Of a stretch of DNA of 43,431 nt, positions 34,271 through 43,340 are shown in pieces. The notes under the pieces were generated by a model. That model made no database searches. It had not been told where the DNA came from and saw only the letters and a list, made by a program, of their open reading frames with translations. This stretch comes from Psychrobacillus psychrodurans (GTDB lineage: Bacteria > Bacillota > Bacilli > Bacillales_A > Planococcaceae), in assembly GCA_900114885.1 (NCBI GenBank), contig FOUN01000021.1:1-43431 (forward strand), written 5' to 3'. Positions within the stretch are counted from its first letter, which is position 1, and every line of letters begins with the position of its first letter. The translations under genes and the position numbers were made by a program.

Positions 34271-34431
34271 AAATTGAGTATTAACTGCAATTAGATTTTG
34301 GAAAGCCTATCGCTAGGTAGAAATAGATTAAGATTTAGCATAGATAAATTGGACTTCTAAAAGCTGTTGAATTAGAGATGCTACTAATTTTATCTGATAT
34401 TTTATTTAATTATCCTTTCAAAGTGGATTTC
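34271..34431. other. internal AT-rich segment of the composite repeat
   Basis: Related to the segment 469-702: TTTTG(G/A)(A/C)AAAGC(C/A)TATCGCTA(G/A)G lies exactly 26 bases after CAATCAAT in both places, and AAAGTGGA precedes the right arm in both. This copy is about 70 bases shorter. No ORF is present. Confidence 0.55.
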
Positions 34432-34556
34432 GTTGATTGAAGCGCAAAGAGGGACTCCAGTGGGAACAGCGCGAGCTAAAAGCCCCGCAGGAACGAAGTG
34501 ACGAGGAGATTGAAGCCGTGCCAACGGAAAGCGTCCGCCTGAAGCGAAAATCAACG
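34432..34556 (+). repeat. dispersed GC-rich repeat, direct module
   Basis: Starts GTTGATTGAAGCGC and ends AATCAACG, so its ends are inverted (GTTGATT / AATCAAC). Contains GACTCCAGTGGGAACAGCGC and GGAAAGCGTCCGC as in the 703-829 copy. Lies 78 bases before xseA. Confidence 0.7.
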
Positions 34557-34634
34557 GTGTCTCTATAGTTACTTTTCTTTAAAGGAATGGGGCGCCTGAC
34601 GCTTTTCTAATTATACTAATGGAGTTGTATTTTT

Positions 34635-35993
34635 GTGACTACAGAACCGAGTAAGTACTTAACTGTAAAAGCCCTAACTAAATACATAAAGCGAAAATTT
34701 GATGCTGATACGCATCTACGAGATGTGTACGTAAAAGGAGAACTTTCCAATGTGAAAGTTCATTCTAGCGGACATATCTATTTTACGCTTAAAGACGATG
34801 CTGCTCGACTTACTTCTGTCATGTTCGCGATGAATGCCAAATCATTAAAATTTGTACCTGAAAGTGGCATGAATGTACTCGTTCGAGGAGATATAAATGT
34901 ATTCGAAGTAGCTGGTCAATATCAATTATACGCTGCTACTATACAGCCAGACGGTATAGGGGAGCTTTTTTTAGCATTTGAACAATTAAAAAAGAAATTG
35001 CAGCAAGAAGGGCTTTTTCATCCGAGTCGTAAAAAACCAATTCCAACATTCCCTAAAAAAATTGGTGTAGTCACCTCTAAAACTGGAGCAGCTATACGGG
35101 ATATCTTAACAACATTAGAACGTCGGTACCCTATTTCCGAAGTGATTGTATTTCCTAGTATTGTTCAAGGACCTCAAGCTGCGCCTTCCATTGTTAAGTC
35201 TATTGAAAGAGCAAACAAAAACAATGATATGGACGTTTTAATCGTTGGACGAGGTGGCGGTTCCATTGAGGATCTATGGGCTTTCAACGAGGAAGTAGTA
35301 GCAAGAGCAATTGCAAATAGTAGAGTTCCAATCATAAGTGCTATTGGTCATGAAACAGATACAACTATCGCTGATTTTGTTTCAGATTTAAGAGCCCCGA
35401 CCCCAACAGCAGCTGCTGAAATGGCAGTGCCAAGCAAAGAAAACCTTATGCAAAATATTTTATCATTTGAATCGGCAAGCTTACATTTTATCACTAAGCG
35501 GATAACAGATGAAAAAAACAGATATAAACGAGCAATGGAATCACCGATAATGGCAACTCCCGAGAAATTATATCGTCCTTTTATTGAAAGGTTTATTCGT
35601 ACAGAGCAACAGTTACAAAGAGAAACAAACCTTCTTTATAACAGTAAGCATCGAGATTTCTTGCAGGTTCAAAATAGATTTTCTCAATTATCTCCACAAA
35701 AATTAATCGATCAACATCATAAATCTGTCCAGTCAATAACTAACCAATTGAACCAAGCATCACTATCCACGTTTGAAAAATATCGTCAGCAATTTGTTGG
35801 CTCTATACGTACTTTAGAAGCGTTAAATCCGTTGAAGATTATGGACCGTGGATACAGTATTATATTTAAAGAGGGTAAACTAGTTAAATCCGTGGAAAAT
35901 GTAAAGAAAGATGATTCGATATTTATTACATTACAAGATGGTCAATTAGAAGCTATCGTTAGGCAAGTTGAAGTGAAAGAAAGTGGGGACTAA
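34635..35993 (+). CDS. xseA: exodeoxyribonuclease VII large subunit
   Basis: 452 residues. Large subunit of the ATP-independent single-strand exonuclease. N-terminal OB fold (about 10-105: VKGELSNVKVHSSGHIYFTLKD), catalytic domain (about 125-320) with KIGVVTSKTGAAIRDI, VIVGRGGGSIEDLWAFN and SAIGHETDTTIADFVSDLRAPTPTAAAE split across short conserved blocks, then a long coiled coil and a C-terminal tail (GYSIIFKEGKLVKSV). GTG start at 34635 with ATGGAGTTG upstream. It leads the xseA-xseB-ispA-dxs-yqxC cluster. Confidence 0.95.
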   Translation: MTTEPSKYLTVKALTKYIKRKFDADTHLRDVYVKGELSNVKVHSSGHIYFTLKDDAARLTSVMFAMNAKSLKFVPESGMNVLVRGDINVFEVAGQYQLYAATIQPDGIGELFLAFEQLKKKLQQEGLFHPSRKKPIPTFPKKIGVVTSKTGAAIRDILTTLERRYPISEVIVFPSIVQGPQAAPSIVKSIERANKNNDMDVLIVGRGGGSIEDLWAFNEEVVARAIANSRVPIISAIGHETDTTIADFVSDLRAPTPTAAAEMAVPSKENLMQNILSFESASLHFITKRITDEKNRYKRAMESPIMATPEKLYRPFIERFIRTEQQLQRETNLLYNSKHRDFLQVQNRFSQLSPQKLIDQHHKSVQSITNQLNQASLSTFEKYRQQFVGSIRTLEALNPLKIMDRGYSIIFKEGKLVKSVENVKKDDSIFITLQDGQLEAIVRQVEVKESGD

Positions 35994-35998
35994 TACTA

Positions 35999-36220
35999 AT
36001 GACTAAGAAGGAAATTCTATTCGACGAAGCAATGCTGCAATTAGAAAATATAGTTCGCCAGCTAGAACAAGGTGATGTACCTTTAGAAAGTGCTATAGAA
36101 CTATACCAAAAAGGTATGGAGCTTTCCAAAGTATGTAGTGAAAAGTTGCAAAAAGCGGAAAAACAACTAGTAACATTTATAGATGAAAACAAAGAAGACG
36201 TTGGTGCGGACAATGAGTAA
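35999..36220 (+). CDS. xseB: exodeoxyribonuclease VII small subunit
   Basis: 73 residues, helical hairpin typical of XseB: FDEAMLQLENIVRQLEQGDVPLESAIELYQKGMEL then a second helix with CSEKLQKAEKQL. Several copies wrap the XseA coiled coil to form active exonuclease VII. Starts five bases after xseA and overlaps ispA by eight bases, so the three genes are coupled. Confidence 0.94.
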   Translation: MTKKEILFDEAMLQLENIVRQLEQGDVPLESAIELYQKGMELSKVCSEKLQKAEKQLVTFIDENKEDVGADNE

Positions 36221-37097
36221 TCTATTAACTTCATTTATACAAACCAATCAGCCGCTTATTGAAGAAACATTACATGATCTTATAAAAGATATAAAGGCGC
36301 CACAGCCTCTAAAAGATGCTATGCTGTATTCACTTCAAGCAGGTGGGAAAAGAATTAGACCATTATATACACTTGCAGTTTTAAAAGAGCTAGATATTCA
36401 GAATGAGGACGCACTTATTGTTGCAAGTACGATTGAAATGATTCACACGTATTCACTCATTCATGATGATTTACCTGCGATGGATAATGATGATTTACGA
36501 CGTGGAAAACCAACCAATCATATTGTATTTGGCGAAGCACTTGCTATATTAGCAGGAGATGCACTTGTAACGATTGCTTTTGGTATTATTGCTAGACTTC
36601 AAAATATTTCCCCTCAGCTAAAAGTAGATTTAATCGAAAAGTTAAGCTGTTCTGCGGGTGCAGAAGGAATGGTTGGCGGTCAAGTATTAGATATGCTAGG
36701 TGAAGGTCAAAATTTAACATTAGAGCAATTGGAAGAGATTCATGTAAATAAAACAGGGGCCCTATTATCCTACAGTATTTTAGCAGGAGCTATCATTGCA
36801 AATGTTCCAGAAGAAGTAATGAGTGCATTAAAAAAATATGCATTTCATATTGGTCTTGCTTTCCAGATTCAAGATGACATTCTAGATGTAGAAGGTACAT
36901 CGGAACAGTTGGGTAAAACTGCTGGTAAAGACTTAAAAAGCGAAAAAAATACATACCCTTCAATTTTGACTATTGAAGGTGCAAAAAGAGAACTTCAAAA
37001 TCAGTATAACCAAGCTTTCCAAGCCTTAGAGAATGTTCAAATGCACAATGGTTTACTAGTAGAGTTTGCCAATTACATTACGAAAAGATCAAAATAG
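36213..37097 (+). CDS. ispA: polyprenyl (farnesyl) diphosphate synthase
   Basis: 294 residues. It makes farnesyl diphosphate from IPP and DMAPP/GPP in the cytosol. Both aspartate-rich motifs are intact: DDLPAMDNDDLRRGKP (from D85) and FQIQDDILDVEG (D about 223-227); GGKRIRP at 44-50 binds IPP. The start MSNLLTSFIQTNQP at 36213 overlaps the xseB stop; length fits YqiD/IspA of B. subtilis (about 296). Next to dxs, which provides its precursors. Confidence 0.94.
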   Translation: MSNLLTSFIQTNQPLIEETLHDLIKDIKAPQPLKDAMLYSLQAGGKRIRPLYTLAVLKELDIQNEDALIVASTIEMIHTYSLIHDDLPAMDNDDLRRGKPTNHIVFGEALAILAGDALVTIAFGIIARLQNISPQLKVDLIEKLSCSAGAEGMVGGQVLDMLGEGQNLTLEQLEEIHVNKTGALLSYSILAGAIIANVPEEVMSALKKYAFHIGLAFQIQDDILDVEGTSEQLGKTAGKDLKSEKNTYPSILTIEGAKRELQNQYNQAFQALENVQMHNGLLVEFANYITKRSK

Positions 37098-37108
37098 TAG
37101 CGAATAAT

Positions 37109-37136
37109 TTGTTTTTTATACAATTATTGCTATGAT
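37109..37136 (+). promoter_or_regulatory. candidate sigma-A promoter for dxs
   Basis: TTGTTT (37109-37114), 16-base spacer, TATGAT (37131-37136), in the 80-base gap between ispA and dxs. Confidence 0.45.
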
Positions 37137-37178
37137 ATTAACTAGTTGTAAAGAAGGAAATCTAATAGAAGGTGTGTG

Positions 37179-39080
37179 ATGGCAATGGATTTAACTTCAA
37201 TTTCTAGCCCATCCTTTTTAAAAAGTTTAGATAATGAACAATTAAAGGAACTTAGTGAAGATATTCGATCGTTTTTAATAGAAAATTTAGCCGTAACAGG
37301 TGGGCATATTGGGCCGAACTTAGGAGTAGTAGAACTAACAATTGCTTTGCATAAATCATTCAATAGCCCAGAAGACAAATTTCTGTGGGATGTTGGACAT
37401 CAAGCATATGTCCATAAGATTTTAACAGGGCGAGCGAGTCAATTTGATACACTGCGTCAATTTAAGGGATTATGTGGGTTTCCAAAGCGTATTGAAAGTG
37501 AACATGATGTATGGGAAGCAGGGCATAGCTCAACTTCACTTTCTGCAGCAATGGGGATGGCAAAGGCTAGGGATATTCAAAACAAAAAAAATTATGTTGT
37601 ACCAATAATTGGAGATGGTGCTCTTACTGGAGGTATGGCATTAGAGGCTTTAAATCATATTGGACATGAAAAAACCGATATGACAGTTATTTTAAATGAC
37701 AACGAAATGTCTATCGCACCTAATGTAGGGGCTCTCCATAATGTGTTAGGTAGATTACGTACTCATGGAACTTATAACAAGGCAAAAGATGAGTTAGAAT
37801 CATTGCTGAAAAAAATCCCAGCAGTTGGTGGAAAACTTGCAGTTACAGCAGAGCGGGTGAAAGATAGTCTAAAGTATTTACTAGTTTCAGGAGCATTTTT
37901 TGAAGAACTAGGATTTACCTATCTCGGTCCAATCGATGGTCACGACTTTGTAGCATTAGAAGAAAACTTACAATATGCAAAGAAAATGAAAGGTCCAGTA
38001 ATTCTACATGTTATAACGAAAAAAGGAAAAGGTTATAAACCTGCGGAGCTTGATAAAATAGGTACATGGCATGGAACAGGTCCATATAAAATGGAAACTG
38101 GTGATTTTGTCAAATCAACTTCAAAAGGACCTTCATGGAGTGCATTAGTTGCCGAAACTGCGAGGAAGCTTGCGCGAACAGACAAACGTATTGTAGCAAT
38201 TACTCCTGCAATGCCAGTAGGTTCCAAGTTAGAAGGGTTTGCTTCTGAGTTTCCAAATCGCATGTTCGATGTAGGTATTGCTGAACAGCATGCTACTACA
38301 ATGGCTGCAGGTATGGCTGCAGATGGTATGAAACCGATGCTTGTCATTTACTCGACGTTTCTTCAACGTGCTTACGATCAAATTCTTCATGATATCTGTC
38401 GACAAAACCTAAACGTTGTCATTGGTATTGACCGTTCTGGCTTAGTCGGAGCAGACGGAGAAACGCATCAAGGGGTATTTGATATTTCCTTCTTACGTCA
38501 TATGCCGAATATGGTCATTATGATGCCTAAGGATGAAAATGAAGGACAGCATATGGTTAAGACTGCCTTCGATTATTCGGATGGACCAATAGCACTTCGT
38601 TATCCAAGAGGAAATGGTCTTGGCGTTCCGATGGATGAAGAATTGAAAACTATTCCAATTGGTTCTTGGGAAGTACTAAAAGAAGGTACACAGGCAGCTA
38701 TTCTTACATTTGGAACAACTATACCAATGGCTATGAAGGCTGCGGAAATTCTTTCAAAAAACAATGTTTCAGTAGAAGTTATTAATGCACGTTTTATAAA
38801 ACCAGTAGATGGAGAAATGCTTCGGGACCTACAGGCTCGTAATATTCCTATCGTTACATTGGAAGAGAGTGTTCTACAAGGTGGTTTCGGTAGTGCAGTA
38901 ATAGAGTTTTATAATGAGCATAACTTACAAGCAAATGTTCACCGTATGGGTATTCCAGACATCTTTATCGAACATGGTGAGGTAAATCAATTGCTGGAAG
39001 AAATTCATATTACTTCTGACGAAATTGTAAAGGTAGTGACCAGCAAAGTAAGTGAATCTTCAAGGTATATCTCATCATGA
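37179..39080 (+). CDS. dxs: 1-deoxy-D-xylulose-5-phosphate synthase
   Basis: 633 residues. Thiamine-diphosphate enzyme joining pyruvate and glyceraldehyde-3-phosphate, first step of the MEP isoprenoid pathway. TPP-binding [15 protein letters not shown]...[13 protein letters not shown] block in the first domain, the catalytic-type DVGIAEQHA motif in the second, and the transketolase C-domain are all present; length equals B. subtilis Dxs. The ATG at 37179 follows AGAAGG by six bases. Overlaps yqxC by four bases (ATGA). Confidence 0.96.
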   Translation: MAMDLTSISSPSFLKSLDNEQLKELSEDIRSFLIENLAVTGGHIGPNLGVVELTIALHKSFNSPEDKFLWDVGHQAYVHKILTGRASQFDTLRQFKGLCGFPKRIESEHDVWEAGHSSTSLSAAMGMAKARDIQNKKNYVVPIIGDGALTGGMALEALNHIGHEKTDMTVILNDNEMSIAPNVGALHNVLGRLRTHGTYNKAKDELESLLKKIPAVGGKLAVTAERVKDSLKYLLVSGAFFEELGFTYLGPIDGHDFVALEENLQYAKKMKGPVILHVITKKGKGYKPAELDKIGTWHGTGPYKMETGDFVKSTSKGPSWSALVAETARKLARTDKRIVAITPAMPVGSKLEGFASEFPNRMFDVGIAEQHATTMAAGMAADGMKPMLVIYSTFLQRAYDQILHDICRQNLNVVIGIDRSGLVGADGETHQGVFDISFLRHMPNMVIMMPKDENEGQHMVKTAFDYSDGPIALRYPRGNGLGVPMDEELKTIPIGSWEVLKEGTQAAILTFGTTIPMAMKAAEILSKNNVSVEVINARFIKPVDGEMLRDLQARNIPIVTLEESVLQGGFGSAVIEFYNEHNLQANVHRMGIPDIFIEHGEVNQLLEEIHITSDEIVKVVTSKVSESSRYISS

Positions 39081-39895
39081 CTAAAATACCGAAAGAAAGA
39101 GTAGACGTATTATTAGTCGAACAAGGATTATTCGAAACAAGAGAAAAGGCTAAACGTGCGATAATGGCAGGACTTATTTATAAAAACGAAGAGCGAATTG
39201 ATAAACCTGGAGAAAAGGTGGAAAATACCTCTGTTTTAACTGTAAAAGGTCAGGTATTAAAGTATGTAAGCCGTGGTGGATTAAAGCTAGAAAAAGCATT
39301 GGATCAATTTAACTTAAGTATAGAAGACAGAATTATGCTTGATATCGGTTCTTCTACTGGTGGCTTTACAGATTGTGGTTTGCAAAATCGTGTTAAGCAT
39401 GCCTATGCGTTAGATGTGGGAAGCAACCAATTAGCATGGAAAATAAGGCAAGATGCTCGTGTAACTGTTATGGAAAAAACGAATTTTAGATACTCAACTC
39501 CTGCAGACTTTTTAGAGGGTTTACCATCATTTGCATCAATTGACGTATCATTTATTTCCTTAAAACTTATCTTTCCGACATTAAAAACAATTTTAGTACC
39601 TAATGGAGATGTAATTGCTCTTGTAAAGCCTCAATTCGAGGCAGGCAAGGATCGCGTGGGGAAAAAAGGAGTAATAAGAGATAAGGCAGTCCATGTTGAT
39701 GTTTTGAATGACATAGCTAATTTTGCGGAAAGTCAGCGTTTTCGATTAAAAAACGCTTCTTTCTCACCTATAACTGGCGGAGAGGGAAACATAGAATTTC
39801 TATTTCATCTCACGAATATCGTAGGTGAAGAATTTCCACCGCATCAGATAGATTTTGCAAAACTAGTAGACGAAGCACATCAACTACTTAAATAA
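39077..39895 (+). CDS. yqxC: TlyA-family S4/FtsJ methyltransferase-like protein
   Basis: 272 residues. N-terminal S4 RNA-binding domain (about 7-65: [32 protein letters not shown]) and an FtsJ-like Rossmann domain with the SAM motif [13 protein letters not shown] (88-100) and KPQFEAG. Known relatives are 2'-O-methyltransferases of rRNA (TlyA); YqxC is of that type, exact target unproven. Starts within the dxs stop (ATGA), so it is coupled to dxs. A terminator follows and separates it from argR. Confidence 0.92.
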   Translation: MTKIPKERVDVLLVEQGLFETREKAKRAIMAGLIYKNEERIDKPGEKVENTSVLTVKGQVLKYVSRGGLKLEKALDQFNLSIEDRIMLDIGSSTGGFTDCGLQNRVKHAYALDVGSNQLAWKIRQDARVTVMEKTNFRYSTPADFLEGLPSFASIDVSFISLKLIFPTLKTILVPNGDVIALVKPQFEAGKDRVGKKGVIRDKAVHVDVLNDIANFAESQRFRLKNASFSPITGGEGNIEFLFHLTNIVGEEFPPHQIDFAKLVDEAHQLLK

Positions 39896-39898
39896 CTT

Positions 39899-39927
39899 GC
39901 GGCTCTTGTGAAAGAGTCGCTTTTTTC
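39899..39927 (+). terminator. intrinsic terminator after yqxC
   Basis: GCGGCTCTT / AAGAGTCGC stem (one G-T pair) followed by TTTTTT. Confidence 0.88.
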
Positions 39928-39968
39928 TTGTTACTTTTCCAATCCAATGCTATTGTATAAAGTAAACA

Positions 39969-39980
39969 GTATAAATATAC
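39969..39980. promoter_or_regulatory. possible ArgR operator upstream of argR
   Basis: GTATA-AA-TATAC palindrome 17 bases before the argR start, similar to the AT-rich ARG-box half pattern. Autoregulation is common for ArgR/AhrC, but the match to the 18-base consensus is only partial. Confidence 0.35.
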
Positions 39981-39997
39981 AATGAGGTGAACCCAAT

Positions 39998-40447
39998 ATG
40001 AATAAGGGACAACGACATATTCGCATAAGAGATATTATTGGAAAGCACGAAATTGAAACACAGGATGATTTAGTCGATTTTCTAAAAAATGCGGGATATA
40101 ATGTCACTCAGGCAACAGTATCGAGAGATATTAAAGAACTTCATTTAGTTAAAGTGCCATTGCCAAATGGTAATTATAAATATAGTTTACCTGCAGACCA
40201 ACGCTTTAATCCTATACAAAAACTACGAAGAGCATTATCTGATGCGTTCGTTAGTATTGATGGAGCTAGCCATTTCTTAGTAATGAAAACATTACCTGGT
40301 AATGCACATGCAATAGGGTCCTTGATAGATTACTTAGATTGGCCAGAAATTTTAGGAACTATTTGCGGTGACGATACTTGTTTGATCCTATGTAGGCAGG
40401 AACAAGATAGTCAAACTATTAAAGATCGCTTACTCGAAATGCTCTAA
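39998..40447 (+). CDS. argR: arginine repressor ArgR/AhrC
   Basis: 149 residues, the AhrC length. Arginine-responsive hexameric regulator of arginine synthesis and breakdown. N-terminal winged helix (1-70) with recognition segment [14 protein letters not shown] (35-48); C-terminal hexamer/arginine-binding domain ending [14 protein letters not shown] with the paired aspartates (about 128-129). RBS GAGGTGA. Position between yqxC and recN matches B. subtilis ahrC. Confidence 0.95.
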   Translation: MNKGQRHIRIRDIIGKHEIETQDDLVDFLKNAGYNVTQATVSRDIKELHLVKVPLPNGNYKYSLPADQRFNPIQKLRRALSDAFVSIDGASHFLVMKTLPGNAHAIGSLIDYLDWPEILGTICGDDTCLILCRQEQDSQTIKDRLLEML

Positions 40448-40463
40448 AATGAGGTGAAAACAA

Positions 40464-42167
40464 TTGCTGAAGGAACTAACGATAAAAAACTTTGCGATTA
40501 TTGATGAATTGACCGTCAGTTTTGAAGAAGGACTTACTGTGCTTACTGGGGAAACTGGAGCAGGAAAGTCTATTATAATTGATGCTGTGCATTTGTTATG
40601 TGGTGGTAGAGGCTCACATGAATTCATTAGACATGAAGCTAAAAAAGCTGAGTTAGAAGGCTTGTTTATTATTTCCAATCCCCATCATGGTGTTGTGAGA
40701 AAACTGGCAGACGTTGGTATTGATATTGAAGATGAATCTATCATTTTAAGAAGAGATATCAACCAGTCAGGTAAAAGTGTCTGCAGAGTCAATGGGAAAC
40801 TTGTAACAATTGGTATTTTAAGAGAAATTGGTGCTTCATTAATAGATATTCATGGGCAGCATGAGAGTCAGGAATTAATGGATGATAAAGCACATATTCA
40901 TTTATTGGATCAATTTGCTGGAGAAAATCTAAAAGAAGTGAAAGAATCTTATCAAGAACTTTATAAGCAATACAAAAAGTGGAAAAAAGAACTAGATAAA
41001 TTATCGGAGAACGAACAACAGATTGCTCATAAAATTGATTTATACACGTTTCAGGTAGAAGAAATAGTCGATTCAAATTTAGTCATTGGAGAAGAGGAGC
41101 AACTACAGGAACAGAAAAAGAAATTACAAAATTTCCATAAGGTTTTCGACAAAATGAGTACTGCGTATGATGCTATTTTGGCGGAATCCAAAGGTTTAGA
41201 TTATATAGGAACGGCAATGGCTGATCTTCAGGATATAGCAGATGTCGATAAAAATATGATGGAGCTAAGCGAAAACGTATCATCAGCTTTTTACATATTG
41301 CAAGATGCAGCCTATCAACTAAAAAATGAATTAGATGAGATGGAATTTGATAACAATCAGTTACAAATCGTAGAAGAGCGTTTAGCTGCTATCCAAACCT
41401 TGAAAAGAAAATATGGTTCAACTATTGAAGAAATTTTACAATACAAAGACCAAATTCAACACAGTTTAGATCAGTTAGTGAATCGTGATGAGCAAATTCA
41501 AAGAATGACTGAAAAAATACATCAAATTGAAATTGATTTAGAATTAGAGGCAAATGACTTAACGGATAAACGGAAAAATGCTGCTAAACATTTAAGCGTT
41601 GCCATCATGGAGCAATTACAGGAACTATACATGGAAAAGGCAACTTTCTCGGTTATGTTTCATGAATCAGTTAAACCAGTTTACAATGAAAATGGGTTAG
41701 ACGATTTATCGTTTTATATTTCAACGAATGTAGGAGAACCTCTGAAGTCATTAACTAAAATTGCTTCCGGTGGGGAACTATCACGTATGATGCTTGCTCT
41801 TAAAAGTATTTTCTCCGAGCATCAAGGCATTACATCTATTATTTTCGATGAGGTTGATACAGGAGTAAGTGGACGTGTTGCGCAATCAATAGCAGAGAAA
41901 ATTTCAGGAATTGCTTCGAATTCACAAGTACTTTGTATTTCTCATTTACCACAAGTTGCTGCAATGGCAGATCAGCATTTAATGATTAAAAAAGAAGTCA
42001 GTGGTAATCGGACATTTACTGTATTAGAAGAAGTCCAAAATGAAAAACGAGCAGAAGAGCTTAGTCGGATGATGTCTGGTGCGGAAATTACAAGCACCAC
42101 TTTACAGCATTCGAAAGAGCTTTTAAAATTAGCGAAAAATAGAAAAAAAATTATAAGAAATCTTTAA
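40464..42167 (+). CDS. recN: DNA repair protein RecN
   Basis: 567 residues. SMC-like ATPase acting early at double-strand breaks. Walker A GETGAGKSIIID (29-40), a central coiled coil (about 150-370), the ABC signature KIASGGELSRMMLALK (about 430-445) and Walker B IIFDEVDTGVSG (about 454-465), then CISHLPQVAAMADQH. TTG start with GAGGTGAAA upstream, 16 bases after argR. Terminator follows. Full length with no defect. Confidence 0.96.
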   Translation: MLKELTIKNFAIIDELTVSFEEGLTVLTGETGAGKSIIIDAVHLLCGGRGSHEFIRHEAKKAELEGLFIISNPHHGVVRKLADVGIDIEDESIILRRDINQSGKSVCRVNGKLVTIGILREIGASLIDIHGQHESQELMDDKAHIHLLDQFAGENLKEVKESYQELYKQYKKWKKELDKLSENEQQIAHKIDLYTFQVEEIVDSNLVIGEEEQLQEQKKKLQNFHKVFDKMSTAYDAILAESKGLDYIGTAMADLQDIADVDKNMMELSENVSSAFYILQDAAYQLKNELDEMEFDNNQLQIVEERLAAIQTLKRKYGSTIEEILQYKDQIQHSLDQLVNRDEQIQRMTEKIHQIEIDLELEANDLTDKRKNAAKHLSVAIMEQLQELYMEKATFSVMFHESVKPVYNENGLDDLSFYISTNVGEPLKSLTKIASGGELSRMMLALKSIFSEHQGITSIIFDEVDTGVSGRVAQSIAEKISGIASNSQVLCISHLPQVAAMADQHLMIKKEVSGNRTFTVLEEVQNEKRAEELSRMMSGAEITSTTLQHSKELLKLAKNRKKIIRNL

Positions 42168-42195
42168 AGACCTTGTGATCAAGGTCTTTTTTTTA
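42166..42195 (+). terminator. intrinsic terminator after recN
   Basis: AAAGACCTT / AAGGTCTTT stem with a 6-base loop and T-run; the stem begins at the recN stop. Confidence 0.9.
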
Positions 42196-42303
42196 CCATG
42201 TTTTAAAAGATCCCAACATTCCCACTTCAATGTTTGAGCCAAAACAAAATCTTTAGGGTAAAAAAACCATTGATTTCAGTTTTATTTTATCAATTATTTA
42301 CCT

Positions 42304-42333
42304 TTCATAGCCGACATTTTGTAGGACATAGTA
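42304..42333 (+). promoter_or_regulatory. candidate sigma-G promoter of spoIVB
   Basis: TTCATA (42304-42309), 17-base spacer, CATAGTA (42327-42333), compared with sigma-G/F patterns (TGNATA ... CATnnTA). It lies 21 bases before spoIVB, which is known to be sigma-G-dependent in B. subtilis. Confidence 0.5.
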
Positions 42334-42353
42334 TCAATATAGGGAGGTGAAAT

Positions 42354-43310
42354 ATGAAGAAAAACTATCGTAAATGGTCGCTAATTCCACTACTCTTCTT
42401 TACTTTATTCTTCGCGAACAATTCAGCTTTTGCAGAGGAAACTTCAGTAGTACCACTAGGACAGTCCATTCAAATTGATTTACAATATGGTTCTGTTTTT
42501 GTAAGCAGTGATGTTTTACTTTCAGATGATGAATGGTTGCGAACTGGTGATTTGATTCATCTGATCAATGATAAGCCAGTGACAAATCTGATGGACGTAA
42601 AAAGTAATATAAAAGATAGTACACAAATTATTATCCAGTATGAGCATAAAAAAGAAAAGTATACGAAAAGTATAAGTTCAGTTCAAATGGTGAAATTGCT
42701 TCCTTTTTTGAAAGATGCTACAGAAGGTATTGGTACTTTAACCTATTTTGACCCCATTACGAAAGAATTTGGTGCGTTAGGTCACCAAATAGTGGACCAA
42801 CAATCCGGAATAACTCCGAATTTTTCGGAGGGATCCATATATTTATCTTCGATCGAACAGATAAAGAAAAGTACGCCTGGAAAACCTGGCTATAAAATAA
42901 CCTCCCATAACTCAAATACTTTACCAATCGGTGGAGTAAATGAAAATAATGTATACGGTGTTTTTGGAAAATTGGACAATAGTGCATTAGAAAATATATC
43001 CATGCAACAAGTAGAAATTGTAGATCAAGAAGAAATAAACACAGGTAAAGCAGTTATGAGGACCTCAATCGATGGTGAAAAAGTACAAGATTTTGCAATA
43101 GAAATTTCTTCAGTAGAAGGCCATATTTTTCAATTTACAGTAACTGATAAGAAGTTGCTTCAAAAGACGGGCGGTATTCTACAAGGTATGAGTGGAAGTC
43201 CAATCATGCAAAAAGATAAACTAGTCGGAGTCGTAACTCACATGTATGTAGATAAACCAGAAAATGGTGCAGCATTAGCAATAACAGAAATGATGAAAAA
43301 GAATCCATGA
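42354..43310 (+). CDS. spoIVB: SpoIVB serine peptidase, compact form
   Basis: 318 residues, against about 426 in B. subtilis. Signal peptide (about 8-28, ending SAFAEE), PDZ domain (about 45-110, GDLIHLINDKPVTN) and the S55 peptidase domain. The catalytic residues are visible: H144 (GALGHQIVD), D265 (TVTDKK) and S280 in QGMSGSPI. It is made in the forespore, secreted, and starts the SpoIVFB/pro-sigma-K pathway in the mother cell. The region between signal peptide and PDZ is much shorter than in B. subtilis. ATG start with AGGGAGGTG. Confidence 0.93.
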   Translation: MKKNYRKWSLIPLLFFTLFFANNSAFAEETSVVPLGQSIQIDLQYGSVFVSSDVLLSDDEWLRTGDLIHLINDKPVTNLMDVKSNIKDSTQIIIQYEHKKEKYTKSISSVQMVKLLPFLKDATEGIGTLTYFDPITKEFGALGHQIVDQQSGITPNFSEGSIYLSSIEQIKKSTPGKPGYKITSHNSNTLPIGGVNENNVYGVFGKLDNSALENISMQQVEIVDQEEINTGKAVMRTSIDGEKVQDFAIEISSVEGHIFQFTVTDKKLLQKTGGILQGMSGSPIMQKDKLVGVVTHMYVDKPENGAALAITEMMKKNP

Positions 43311-43340
43311 TAAAATAAAAAGGATAGACTCCGTTTTAAA

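Noticed and set aside
38033-38347. Minus-strand 104-residue ORF inside dxs
   Set aside because: Antisense shadow of the conserved transketolase region; Ser/Ala/Pro-rich as expected of such shadows.
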